Positions 27,848-35,631 of a stretch of 47,186 nt of DNA are shown piece after piece. The stretch is taken from assembly GCA_017935575.1 (NCBI GenBank), contig JAGBHI010000023.1, positions 1 through 47,186 of the forward strand, in the 5' to 3' direction. Origin of the DNA: Bacteroidales bacterium. Its GTDB lineage: Bacteria; Bacteroidota; Bacteroidia; Bacteroidales; G3-4614. A program made the position numbers and the translations under genes. The first letter of the stretch is position 1. Every line of letters begins with the position of its first letter. Below the pieces are notes generated by a model, which saw only the letters and a list, made by a program, of their open reading frames with translations, did no database searches and was not told the origin of the DNA.

Positions 27848-28654
27848 ATGGAAGAGAAAGAGAGTAGGGATAAGACAAAAGATGTTATAATAACAATACC
27901 CATATATACTCTAAATTTTTCGGAGTACGAATGGGCATCAATCAAACAATGTTTTAAAGTGTTGCGTAATTATTCTATCTGTTATATAAAACCTGAGTCA
28001 TTGGATATATCAACTTTAAACAACAAATACAAAGCTGATTATATTGAATCGTTCCCTGATATCTACTTTAAAGGTATTAGCGGATATAACCGACTTATGC
28101 TCTCGCCCATTTTCTATAACCGATTCAAAGGCTGGAAATATATATTCATTTATCAAACAGATGCCTGGGTTTTCAATGATAATTTACAATTCTGGTGCGA
28201 TAAAGATTATGACTATATCGGAGCCCCATGGATTCCGAAAAAGAAATACTCAATGCCTTACTATAAACTTTACGTTGTATTAAAATCAATATATTGCAAA
28301 ATATTCTCACAGCCCAATTACAACAAGCTATATTATAATGTTGGGAATGGAGGTATTTCGCTTCGCAAAACAGATAAATTTGCGATAGAATCGCAAAAAA
28401 GAGCAGATGAGATTGAGAACCTTTTATCAAGGAAAGCTAAAGATTTCTATAACGAAGATGTATATTGGAGCATAACCATAAACGAGAAAGGAAAAATCTT
28501 AAATATCCCCCAATGGCAAGAAGCTCTAAACTTCTCTTTTGACAAAAATCCAGAAGAGAGCCTACAAATGAACAATGGCAATTTACCTTTCTGTTGTCAT
28601 GGCTGGACAAAACAAAAGATGTTGCCTTTCTGGCAAAAATATATCATGATATAA
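27848..28654 (+). CDS. DUF5672-type putative glycosyltransferase
   Basis: 268 residues. The segment YIFIYQTDAWVF, then DYDYIGAPWI and YNVGNGGISLRK, are the pattern I associate with DUF5672 proteins in Bacteroidota capsule and LPS clusters. The DAW motif could be the metal-binding acidic site of a GT-A fold. The gene lies 3 bases after one GT4 gene and 11 bases before another. A transferase role is inferred from family and context. Confidence 0.75.
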   Translation: MEEKESRDKTKDVIITIPIYTLNFSEYEWASIKQCFKVLRNYSICYIKPESLDISTLNNKYKADYIESFPDIYFKGISGYNRLMLSPIFYNRFKGWKYIFIYQTDAWVFNDNLQFWCDKDYDYIGAPWIPKKKYSMPYYKLYVVLKSIYCKIFSQPNYNKLYYNVGNGGISLRKTDKFAIESQKRADEIENLLSRKAKDFYNEDVYWSITINEKGKILNIPQWQEALNFSFDKNPEESLQMNNGNLPFCCHGWTKQKMLPFWQKYIMI

Positions 28655-28665
28655 CCCAACATAAA

Positions 28666-30165
28666 ATGGATATTAAGGGACTATACAAAGGCTTAGATGA
28701 AAAGCCAAATATATTGGCAGTTATTCACGACTTCAGATACTCAAAAGGAGGAAGTGTAGGAGGAACAACCCTACATCTTATGGATATAATTGATAATCTC
28801 AAAACATCTTATAATTTTCACGTTCTATATTGGAGTGCCGACACTCACAAACACCACATTACATCTTTTTTGGAGCAAAACATTGTTACAAAAATATTGG
28901 GAGATTTCTCTCTTAACAGAAAAGAGCCTTGGAAAAAGTTATATTGTAACGATTTTAGAGTTACTGTTGAAAATGCCATTGATGCTCTTAAAATAGATAT
29001 CATACACATTCATCATCTCAAGAACATGTTTCTTGACATTTTTGAGGTTGGAGAGAATAAAAATATTCCTATCATATATTCCATTCACGACTTCTATGCA
29101 GCATGCCCCTCAATAAATTTAATAAGATGGGATAATGTTTCGTGTCATAATTCCAAAGAGAGAGATTGCAAAAATTGCGCAGAAAAAAAATTCAATATAT
29201 CAAATTCTTACATCAGTGAGTGGCAAAAAGAGTTTGGGGAAGCCTTAAAAAAGACCGATACGATTGTAGCCCCTGCAGAAAGCACAAAGGAGATATTCAA
29301 TAGCATATATCCTATGCACAATACCAAAGTAATAGAGCATGGATATGATATTAAACCATATACAGGGACAAAGAAGAGAGAGGATAAATTTAATATTGCC
29401 TTTGTTGGCAGTATAACAAAAATAAAAGGATTAGATCTTTTCTTGGAATTTATAAAGATTACAAAAGGTTCAAATATAAGGGTTCATCTTTTTGGCACAA
29501 CCCATAAGGTTGCAGTAAAATCGGACGGAGTCAATTTTATAAACCATGGAGCATATAAGCGAGAAGAACTTCCGGGACTTTTACTATCTAATAATATTGA
29601 AGTTGTGTGTCTGCCATCAATTTGTGCTGAGACCTTCTCATACACCCTATCTGAAAGCCTATTATGCCGAATTCCTGTTATAGGGCTGAATATTGGAGCT
29701 ATTGCCCAACGCATCAAAGCTATTGATGCAGGGTGGATATTACCTATTGAAACAGATGCAAAAGAGTTATTCAGAGTAGTAGAATCATTAAGCGAAGGGA
29801 GTTATAATGATTATCTATCTAAAATTAAAAATATAGATAATAATTACAATAAGTTATCAAGCGTTGCTACAATGTGCAATAGTTATAATTCTCTTTATAC
29901 CTCATTAATTAAAGAGAGAAATGAGGACAATAATAATATCTATTTCTTTGAAAATGAAGATGATTTTGTAATTGGCATTGAGATTGACAAATCGGGGAGA
30001 GAGGATTATCGTACTTTACGCGACAGAATCACAAGCGAAAATTTATCATTCAAAGAAATATTTAGCGAAATTAAAGTTTTTAGAGAAAAATATCCACAAA
30101 GCAAACTACGTAATAAAATTGCGTTCAAACTATTTTGGCATAAAATTGAGCATAAAAAAATGTAG
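28666..30165 (+). CDS. Glycosyltransferase family 4
   Basis: 499 residues from ATG 28666. An upstream in-frame ATG at 28594 would overlap the previous gene by 61 bases, and its extra residues do not look like a family N-terminus. The donor lobe starts at FNIAFVGSITKIKGLDLF and has ETFSYTLSE (E-x7-E); the acceptor lobe contains IIYSIHDFYAACPS and a cysteine-rich loop (CHNSKERDCKNC) found in some GT4 enzymes. About 100 extra C-terminal residues look helical and are of unknown role. It ends 40 bases before the convergent GT2 gene. Confidence 0.88.
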   Translation: MDIKGLYKGLDEKPNILAVIHDFRYSKGGSVGGTTLHLMDIIDNLKTSYNFHVLYWSADTHKHHITSFLEQNIVTKILGDFSLNRKEPWKKLYCNDFRVTVENAIDALKIDIIHIHHLKNMFLDIFEVGENKNIPIIYSIHDFYAACPSINLIRWDNVSCHNSKERDCKNCAEKKFNISNSYISEWQKEFGEALKKTDTIVAPAESTKEIFNSIYPMHNTKVIEHGYDIKPYTGTKKREDKFNIAFVGSITKIKGLDLFLEFIKITKGSNIRVHLFGTTHKVAVKSDGVNFINHGAYKREELPGLLLSNNIEVVCLPSICAETFSYTLSESLLCRIPVIGLNIGAIAQRIKAIDAGWILPIETDAKELFRVVESLSEGSYNDYLSKIKNIDNNYNKLSSVATMCNSYNSLYTSLIKERNEDNNNIYFFENEDDFVIGIEIDKSGREDYRTLRDRITSENLSFKEIFSEIKVFREKYPQSKLRNKIAFKLFWHKIEHKKM

Positions 30166-30205
30166 GGAGAACACTTCTTCTATTTTTAAGATTTTAATAT
30201 TTACT

Positions 30206-31072
30206 TCAACGACGGACCCCTAACAATTTCTTTAACTTTAATAAGGTTCTTACACATTTACGGGTATGATGTAAAACCCAAGGAGAAGAGAATCTATCTA
30301 TATCATTATCTGCGATATAAGACAGATATCCTTTATATCTATAATTCTCGTTTGTAATATAATTTATAATATTATTTAAAATTGAGACTGGAAATAATTT
30401 TGACTCTAAAAGTTCCTCTGTATACTTACTTCTCTCTTCAAATACCATATCTCTATATTTTGGATTTGAAGATATTCCTTCATCGTTGAAAAAAGAGATA
30501 TTAACATCAATATATCTTGTGGAACATTTTCCTAATATTATGTGGTCTATAAAAAAAACCCAATCTGATATAATTTTAAAATCCTCTCTATATAATTCTG
30601 AATCAAATAATTCTCTTCTAATTAGTGTTGACTGATGCCCCAATGAATCCAAATATAACAATTTATAATCTATCTGTTTTGAAAATGTTTTTAGTTTTTT
30701 TTCTCCGTTTTTACAAACCAAGGTAAAGTTCCCATAAACTATATCCTCTGAAAAGTTTTTTGAAAAGATCCTCAAAATCGACTCTTTTTCTAACCAATCT
30801 CCACTATTTAAAAATAAAAGGTATTCTCCTTGAGCTTTATCTATACCTTTATTCATGGCATTATATATGCCTTTGTCTGGTTCGCTTACCCAATAAGCTA
30901 ATTTGTCGGTATATCTTTTTATTACATCAACACTTCCGTCTGTTGACCCTCCGTCAATAACAATATGTTCAAAATTGGAGTATGTTTGCTCATTCCAAAC
31001 GGAAGAAAGAGTCCTCTCTAATCCTTTTGCATCATTATAGTTTATTGTTACTATAGATAGTTTTGTCATCAA
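30206..31072 (-). CDS. Glycosyltransferase family 2, copy A
   Basis: 288 residues with a GT-A fold: LSIVTINYNDAKGLERTLSSV, IVIDGGSTDGSVDVI (UDP-sugar site), DKGIYNAMNKGI and FLNSGDWL. Residues 4-97 are nearly identical to copy B (34075-34905), while the rest is only distantly similar. At the DNA level the shared part is 30780-31063. The gene follows the GT4 gene with a 2-base gap, so it is the last gene of an ABC-GT4-GT2 transcript. The second half probably sets acceptor specificity. See the finding on the inverted repeat. Confidence 0.92.
   Translation of the reverse strand: MMTKLSIVTINYNDAKGLERTLSSVWNEQTYSNFEHIVIDGGSTDGSVDVIKRYTDKLAYWVSEPDKGIYNAMNKGIDKAQGEYLLFLNSGDWLEKESILRIFSKNFSEDIVYGNFTLVCKNGEKKLKTFSKQIDYKLLYLDSLGHQSTLIRRELFDSELYREDFKIISDWVFFIDHIILGKCSTRYIDVNISFFNDEGISSNPKYRDMVFEERSKYTEELLESKLFPVSILNNIINYITNENYRYKGYLSYIADNDIDRFSSPWVLHHTRKCVRTLLKLKKLLGVRR
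30780..31063 (-). repeat. 284-bp inverted repeat, left arm
   Basis: This matches 34093-34376 on the opposite strand with about 16 mismatches by hand count (about 94%). Both arms begin with AAACTATCTATAG and end in GAGTC, where similarity stops abruptly. The arms encode the N-terminal donor-binding half of the two GT2 proteins. Confidence 0.92.
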
Positions 31073-31074
31073 AT

Positions 31075-32133
31075 TTAAATAGTTTTATAGTACGTATTCT
31101 TAGTTTGTTCTATCATTTTAGATATTGAAAAATATTTCAATCTTTCAAATCCCTTAGCCCTTAAATCTGCTCTTTTTTGAGAATCATCAAGTAGCGATAC
31201 TAAAGTTGAAGATAAATTTTCTGGATTCTCAGCCTCAAAATATAAAACACTATCGCGAGCTATTTCTGGGAAACAACTTGAAGAAGATAATATAGTTGGG
31301 CATCCTCCTTTAAATGCTTCTAAAATTGGCAATCCAAAACCTTCATACGATGATGGAAATATAAAGCATACAGCATTTTGATATAACCATAAGAGCTCGT
31401 TTTCATTAACCATAAAGTTATAAGTAATATCTGCTATACCATATTTTTTTAAAAGGAGAAACTCCTCTTCTGTAAATTTTGTTCCGGTTGTTATTATATT
31501 AATTCCATACTTCTTCACCACCCCAGAAACACCAATTACAAATTCTTTAAAACATTTATATTTAGCCCTTCTATCTCCTACAAAAAGTATATAATCTGAA
31601 GAAAAGGGTAATATTAGAGGTCTTGCTTTTAAAGACTCATTCCACATAAGTCCATGATGAATAACATCAATTTTTTCTTCCGAAACCCCTAAAATATTAA
31701 TAATATCTTTTTTAGTGTTTTCAGATATAGCAATTAATCTATTTGCTCTATTAATCATATCCTTTTTTTGCTGGATAATTATATCTCCACGGTAAAATTG
31801 CTCAGGGAATAGTTCATATATCATATCATGAACCGTCAAAACCATAGGTTTTTTTTTGAGCCTTTTCATATGTGGATTATAGTATGTAGGGTGAAATAAA
31901 TCGTATAGAGAATATTTACTTACATATTTAAAATACTTCCGATTTTTATTTTTAATAAAGTCCAAATATTTTCTAATTCCAACTTCTCGCAAATAAACAT
32001 TATTTGTTCCTAATACCCCCACAGTTGTGTTAACACCATAATCTGGAAGTTTATTCGCTAAAATAGAGATATAGCGAGAAATACCTCCCAATCTTTGCTC
32101 ATCAAATATTTGGTTGTCAAATAAAACTCTCAT
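31075..32133 (-). CDS. Glycosyltransferase family 4
   Basis: 352 residues. N-terminal RLGGISRYISILANKL and VLTVHDMIYELFP match the acceptor lobe of GT4 enzymes; DYILFVGDRRAKYKCF and YEGFGLPILEAF (E-x7-E) match the donor lobe. It should add a sugar to a surface glycan. It lies 21 bases after the ABC transporter gene and 2 bases before GT2 copy A, inside the segment bounded by the 284-bp inverted repeats. Confidence 0.9.
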   Translation of the reverse strand: MRVLFDNQIFDEQRLGGISRYISILANKLPDYGVNTTVGVLGTNNVYLREVGIRKYLDFIKNKNRKYFKYVSKYSLYDLFHPTYYNPHMKRLKKKPMVLTVHDMIYELFPEQFYRGDIIIQQKKDMINRANRLIAISENTKKDIINILGVSEEKIDVIHHGLMWNESLKARPLILPFSSDYILFVGDRRAKYKCFKEFVIGVSGVVKKYGINIITTGTKFTEEEFLLLKKYGIADITYNFMVNENELLWLYQNAVCFIFPSSYEGFGLPILEAFKGGCPTILSSSSCFPEIARDSVLYFEAENPENLSSTLVSLLDDSQKRADLRAKGFERLKYFSISKMIEQTKNTYYKTI

Positions 32134-32154
32134 ACTAATCTATATTTTAGCATT

Positions 32155-33987
32155 CTACGCTACATTCTGCATATCAACAAGTTTCTTATAGTAACCATTA
32201 AGAGCTATTAGCTCATCGTGTTTGCCACGTTCAACAATCTCTCCTTCGTGCATTACACATATTAAATCTGCATGTTTAATTGTTGAAAGACGGTGCGCAA
32301 TAACCAAAGTTGTACGGTTACGCATAAGGTTCTCCAAAGCCTCTTGCACCAAACGTTCACTTTCAGTATCAAGAGCAGAGGTGGCCTCATCAAGGATAAG
32401 AATTGGAGGGTTCTTCATAATGGCACGAGCTATACTTAAACGTTGACGTTGACCTCCTGACAGACGGCAACCTCTATCTCCAATGTATGTATCATATCCA
32501 TTCTCTGTTGCCATAATAAAGTCGTGAGCATTAGCAATCTTAGCGGCCTCAATAACCTGCTCCATTGTTGCACTCTCAACTCCGAATGTTATATTATTAT
32601 AGAATGTATCATTAAACAAAATTGCCTCTTGGTTTACATTACCCATTAAGGCACGCAGACTAAATGGTGTTACATCTCTTACATCAATACCATCTATTAA
32701 AATTTTTCCTTTATCAACATCATAAAAACGAGGAACCAAATCTGCCATGGTTGTTTTTCCTGAACCGGATTGTCCTACAAGAGCAACGGTTTGTCCTTTC
32801 TTAATAGTCAAATCAACACCTTTGATAACATAATCCTCATTATACTTAAACCATACATTACGATACTCTATTTCACTTGTAAGTGCAGGCAATGGTTTTG
32901 GATTTTCAGGAGCTTTTATTGGATTTTCTGCGCTAAGAATTTTATCAACACGCTCCATTGAAGCTAATCCTTGTTGAATAGCATAAAAACCTTTTGTCAA
33001 ATCTTTTGCCGGGTTTATTATACTATAGAATATAATCAGATAATATATAAATTCCGGAGCTGAAATCATTCCAGAACCTTCAAGAATCAATGTTCCTCCA
33101 AACCACAAAACTATTGCAATTGTAAGTGTCCCCAAAAATTCGCTCATAGGGTGAGCCAAAGATTGGCGACGCGCAATTCTATTGCTAAACTTAAACAATA
33201 AGTTGTTTGTATTGTGAAAACGATTTTTTATTTTCTCCTCGGCATTAAATGCCTTGATTATTCTCAACCCCCCTAAAGTCTCATCTATCTCTGACAAAAG
33301 AGTTCCGGATTGTCGTTGAGCGTCCATTGAAGCGCGCTTTAAAGTCTTTGAGACCTTACCCATTATATATCCTGCAATAGGTAACAATACCAATACAAAA
33401 ATTGTCAGTTGCCAACTAATAACAAACATTGTTACCAAATAGACAATTATCATTATCGGATTTTTTGATATCATCTCCAACGATGCCATAATTGAGTTCT
33501 CAACACCTCCAACATCACCGGTCATACGCGCCATTATGTCGCCTTTGCGTTCTGCAGTAAAGAAACCTATTGGCAATGATGTTACTTTATCATATAAGAA
33601 ATTACGCAAATCACGTACAACTCCTGTGCGTAAAGGGATTATAAAGTATGAACTCAAGTAAGCTGTCATTGTTTTAAAGAAGGTCATAATAACCAATAAA
33701 ACCCCCATTAAAAATAGCACCCACGATTGACCATTTGCAACAATTTGCTCATTAATAAAATAGTAGAAATTATTTATAAAAACATCTTTAGCGCTGCCAC
33801 TTCCCCACTCCATCCATTGATACGAAGTTTCATTAATTTTGAACAATATCTCCAAAATAGGAATAATTGTAGCAAATGAGAATAGAGTTAGCGCTGTAGA
33901 TAAAACATTAAAAATTAAATTTAATATGAAATAATACTTATATGGAGGAACAAAGCGTACAAGAAGTTTTAAAAGATCTTTAAACAT
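32155..33987 (-). CDS. MsbA-like ABC transporter, fused permease and ATPase
   Basis: 610 residues. About six membrane helices fill residues 1-330, and the ATPase domain has Walker A GQSGSGKTT (about 402-410), signature LSGGQRQRLSIARA (about 508), Walker B ILILDEATSALD and H-loop IAHRLST. Such half-transporters flip lipid-linked molecules across the inner membrane; beside glycosyltransferases it may export a lipid-linked glycan or lipid A. It is the first gene of a minus-strand operon. A truncated copy of its first 51 codons lies at 35380-35539. Confidence 0.92.
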   Translation of the reverse strand: MFKDLLKLLVRFVPPYKYYFILNLIFNVLSTALTLFSFATIIPILEILFKINETSYQWMEWGSGSAKDVFINNFYYFINEQIVANGQSWVLFLMGVLLVIMTFFKTMTAYLSSYFIIPLRTGVVRDLRNFLYDKVTSLPIGFFTAERKGDIMARMTGDVGGVENSIMASLEMISKNPIMIIVYLVTMFVISWQLTIFVLVLLPIAGYIMGKVSKTLKRASMDAQRQSGTLLSEIDETLGGLRIIKAFNAEEKIKNRFHNTNNLLFKFSNRIARRQSLAHPMSEFLGTLTIAIVLWFGGTLILEGSGMISAPEFIYYLIIFYSIINPAKDLTKGFYAIQQGLASMERVDKILSAENPIKAPENPKPLPALTSEIEYRNVWFKYNEDYVIKGVDLTIKKGQTVALVGQSGSGKTTMADLVPRFYDVDKGKILIDGIDVRDVTPFSLRALMGNVNQEAILFNDTFYNNITFGVESATMEQVIEAAKIANAHDFIMATENGYDTYIGDRGCRLSGGQRQRLSIARAIMKNPPILILDEATSALDTESERLVQEALENLMRNRTTLVIAHRLSTIKHADLICVMHEGEIVERGKHDELIALNGYYKKLVDMQNVA

Positions 33988-34041
33988 AAAACTTAATTTT
34001 AATTTCGGATAAAACTATCTCGAGGTTCATTATAAAAATGT

Positions 34042-34057
34042 TATCTTTGCAAAGATA
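34042..34057. promoter_or_regulatory. Palindromic pair of overlapping divergent -7 boxes
   Basis: TATCTTTGCAAAGATA reads as TATCTTTG on both strands. The plus box would serve GT2 copy B (start 34075) and the minus box the ABC-GT4-GT2 operon (start 33987). The two transcription starts would cross, so polymerase can probably use only one direction at a time. Confidence 0.65.
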
Positions 34058-34074
34058 TAAATTTTTTACAATAA

Positions 34075-34905
34075 ATGAGCAATACTACTTCTAAACTATC
34101 TATAGTAACAATAAACTATAATAATGCAAAAGGATTAGAGAGGACCCTTTCTTCTGTTTGGAATGAGCAAACATACCCCAATTTTGAACACATTGTTATT
34201 GACGGAGGGTCAACAGACGGAAGTGTTGATATCATAAAAAGATATTCCGATAAATTAGCATATTGGGTAAGTGAACCCGATAAGGGCATATATAATGCCA
34301 TGAATAAAGGTATAGACAAAGCTCAAGGCGAATACCTTTTATTTTTAAATAGTGGAGATTGGTTAGAAAAAGAGTCTCTAAAGAATCTCTTTTCTTATAA
34401 TTTCAATGAGGATATTGTATCCGGAAATCTTATAAATGTAGAGCCAAACGGAAAGGCTCGTGTTATAAAAAGCCCTAAGACGATAAAATTATCAGAATTA
34501 ATGCTTCACTATCTTCCTCATCCTGCAACATTTATAAAAAGAGAATTATTCTCCGATAAGAGATACAACGAAGAATATAAAATAATCTCAGATTGGATTT
34601 TTTGGATAGAGGAGTTAATATTTAATAATCGCTCTTATTTATCAATAGATACAAATATTTCATATTACAATCTTTTAGGCATATCCTCAAAATCAGAGAA
34701 TAGGCAAAAAATAGAAGAGGAGAAAACGTCCTTTTTAAAAAATAGATTTGGAGAACGCTTTGAAATGGATAACATATATAAATGTTTCAAAGCCATTGAT
34801 ATTATATCAAAACACAAATCAAATCAACTTATAACTTCAAAAAGTATGCAACGAAAACTACGAATATATTATAAGATTCTGCTTTTCATAAAAAAATTTT
34901 TTTAA
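34075..34905 (+). CDS. Glycosyltransferase family 2, copy B
   Basis: 276 residues, GT-A fold with LSIVTINYNNAKGLERTLSSV, IVIDGGSTDGSVDII and DKGIYNAMNKGI. Residues up to KESL match copy A nearly exactly; beyond that the two share only scattered positions (SDWIFWIEELI versus SDWVFFIDHII). It is a single-gene unit driven from the palindromic promoter and ends just upstream of the first cobalamin riboswitch region. It may modify the same glycan with a different acceptor or linkage. Confidence 0.92.
   Translation: MSNTTSKLSIVTINYNNAKGLERTLSSVWNEQTYPNFEHIVIDGGSTDGSVDIIKRYSDKLAYWVSEPDKGIYNAMNKGIDKAQGEYLLFLNSGDWLEKESLKNLFSYNFNEDIVSGNLINVEPNGKARVIKSPKTIKLSELMLHYLPHPATFIKRELFSDKRYNEEYKIISDWIFWIEELIFNNRSYLSIDTNISYYNLLGISSKSENRQKIEEEKTSFLKNRFGERFEMDNIYKCFKAIDIISKHKSNQLITSKSMQRKLRIYYKILLFIKKFF
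34093..34376 (+). repeat. 284-bp inverted repeat, right arm
   Basis: Opposite-strand partner of 30780-31063. The enclosed segment is about 3.6 kb and holds the GT4 gene, the ABC transporter gene and the divergent promoter. Confidence 0.92.
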
Positions 34906-34913
34906 TAATTGTT

Positions 34914-34943
34914 TTTGCTTTACAAAATTTACACCTATCTTTG
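34914..34943 (+). promoter_or_regulatory. Promoter of riboswitch copy 1
   Basis: -33 TTTG at 34914-34917, 18-base spacer, -7 TATCTTTG at 34936-34943. The same arrangement precedes riboswitch copy 2. Confidence 0.75.
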
Positions 34944-34946
34944 CAA

Positions 34947-35108
34947 GCGTATCGGTTCTCACCGAAGATTAAAAGGAATAGGGTGTAAATCCCTAACAGT
35001 CCCGCTGCTGTGAGTTCCAACAAAAGGCGTGGATTGCCACTTTTACGCGATATAGCGTAATGGGAAGGTAACCAAACAAAGCTGGAACAAGTCAGAAGAC
35101 CTGCCGAT
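34947..35108 (+). ncRNA. Cobalamin riboswitch, copy 1
   Basis: The aptamer has the conserved core GGGTGTAAATCCC, CAGTCCCGCTGCTGTGA, and the terminal GTCAGAAGACCTGCC. It binds adenosyl- or methylcobalamin and normally represses the downstream uptake gene. Here the gene that should follow is missing: the leader runs into a helicase-like C-terminal fragment, so this copy appears orphaned. It could still give B12-dependent read-through towards the Fic gene. Confidence 0.92.
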
Positions 35109-35232
35109 ACATACTACTAACAGCTTTCGAGGAAAGAGCGTGTGGTGTTAATGCAAAAGGAGTCTTCTCTCCATACATGCCGTAATAGGTATACAATCCG
35201 CATCATCTTCCCCCGAAGCACAAATAAGGAAA

Positions 35233-35379
35233 CTCCCTCAATTTCAAGAGCAGAACTTTCTAAACGATTAAAAATCTGTGAACGTCAAGTTAGAAAAATA
35301 ACAGATCAATTACAAGAAAAAGGCGTATTGATTCGTGAAGGCGGGAACTCTGGAAAATGGGTTATTAATAAGATATAAG
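35233..35379 (+). pseudogene. C-terminal winged-helix fragment
   Basis: In frame it reads PSISRAELSKRLKICERQVR, then LQEKGVLIREGGNSGKWVI and a stop. This is the kind of C-terminal winged helix that ends AlbA_2/RecG-like regulators. No N-terminal part exists; the apparent ATG upstream lies inside the riboswitch leader. The fragment is joined directly to riboswitch copy 1 on its left and to the ABC remnant on its right. Probably a decayed end of a deleted gene. Confidence 0.65.
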
Positions 35380-35539
35380 TTTCATTAATCTTGAACAATA
35401 TCTCCAATATAGGAATAATTGTAGCAAATGAGAATAGAGTAAGAATTGTTGAAAGTATATTAAAAAAAAGATTTAATATGAAATATTTCTTATATGGGGA
35501 TACAAATCTTACAAGCAGTTTTAATAATTCTATAAACAT
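35380..35539 (-). pseudogene. Truncated 5' end of an MsbA-like ABC transporter gene
   Basis: From ATG at 35539 the minus strand reads MFIELLKLLVRFVSPYKKYF and continues to EILFKINET, matching residues 1-51 of the ABC protein at 32155-33987. Similarity then stops and the frame runs into antisense of the winged-helix fragment. The upstream bases (ATAAAACTTAATTTT) also match. It is a leftover of a second, diverged copy of the transporter gene. Confidence 0.85.
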
Positions 35540-35555
35540 AAAACTTAATTTTTAA

Positions 35556-35572
35556 TCGACAAAATTTATCGT
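35556..35572 (+). repeat. 17-bp direct repeat left of the Fic gene
   Basis: AATCGACAAAATTTATC, found again at 37121-37137 directly after the Fic stop codon. The pair bounds a single-gene cassette of about 1.57 kb. Confidence 0.85.
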
Positions 35573-35599
35573 TTCAATATTTATAATCTACAAATTTTG

Positions 35600-35607
35600 T
35601 ATCTTTG
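35600..35607 (+). promoter_or_regulatory. -7 box of the Fic gene
   Basis: TATCTTTG. It overlaps the upstream candidate start at 35605 and so decides for ATG 35632 as the true start, with a short leader of about 18 bases. Confidence 0.7.
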
Positions 35608-35631
35608 TGGCAAATAAACTCTAAAATTTGT

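Larger units (their letters stand above)
34893..35232 (+). repeat. Direct repeat of the riboswitch region, copy 1
   Basis: About 335 bp closely similar (about 93% by eye) to 37418-37753, covering promoter, cobalamin aptamer and downstream leader. Similarity ends at GAAGCACAAATAAG in both copies, just before the start codon of the downstream gene. Confidence 0.88.

Noticed and set aside
28594..28665. Upstream start for the 499-residue GT4
   Set aside because: Overlaps the DUF5672 gene, and the extra residues mirror that gene in another frame.
35142..35232. Coding start of the winged-helix frame inside riboswitch copy 1
   Set aside because: These bases are leader sequence shared with riboswitch copy 2, where they are not translated in this frame.
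35605..35631. Upstream start for the Fic gene
   Set aside because: Falls within the -7 box, before any likely transcription start.
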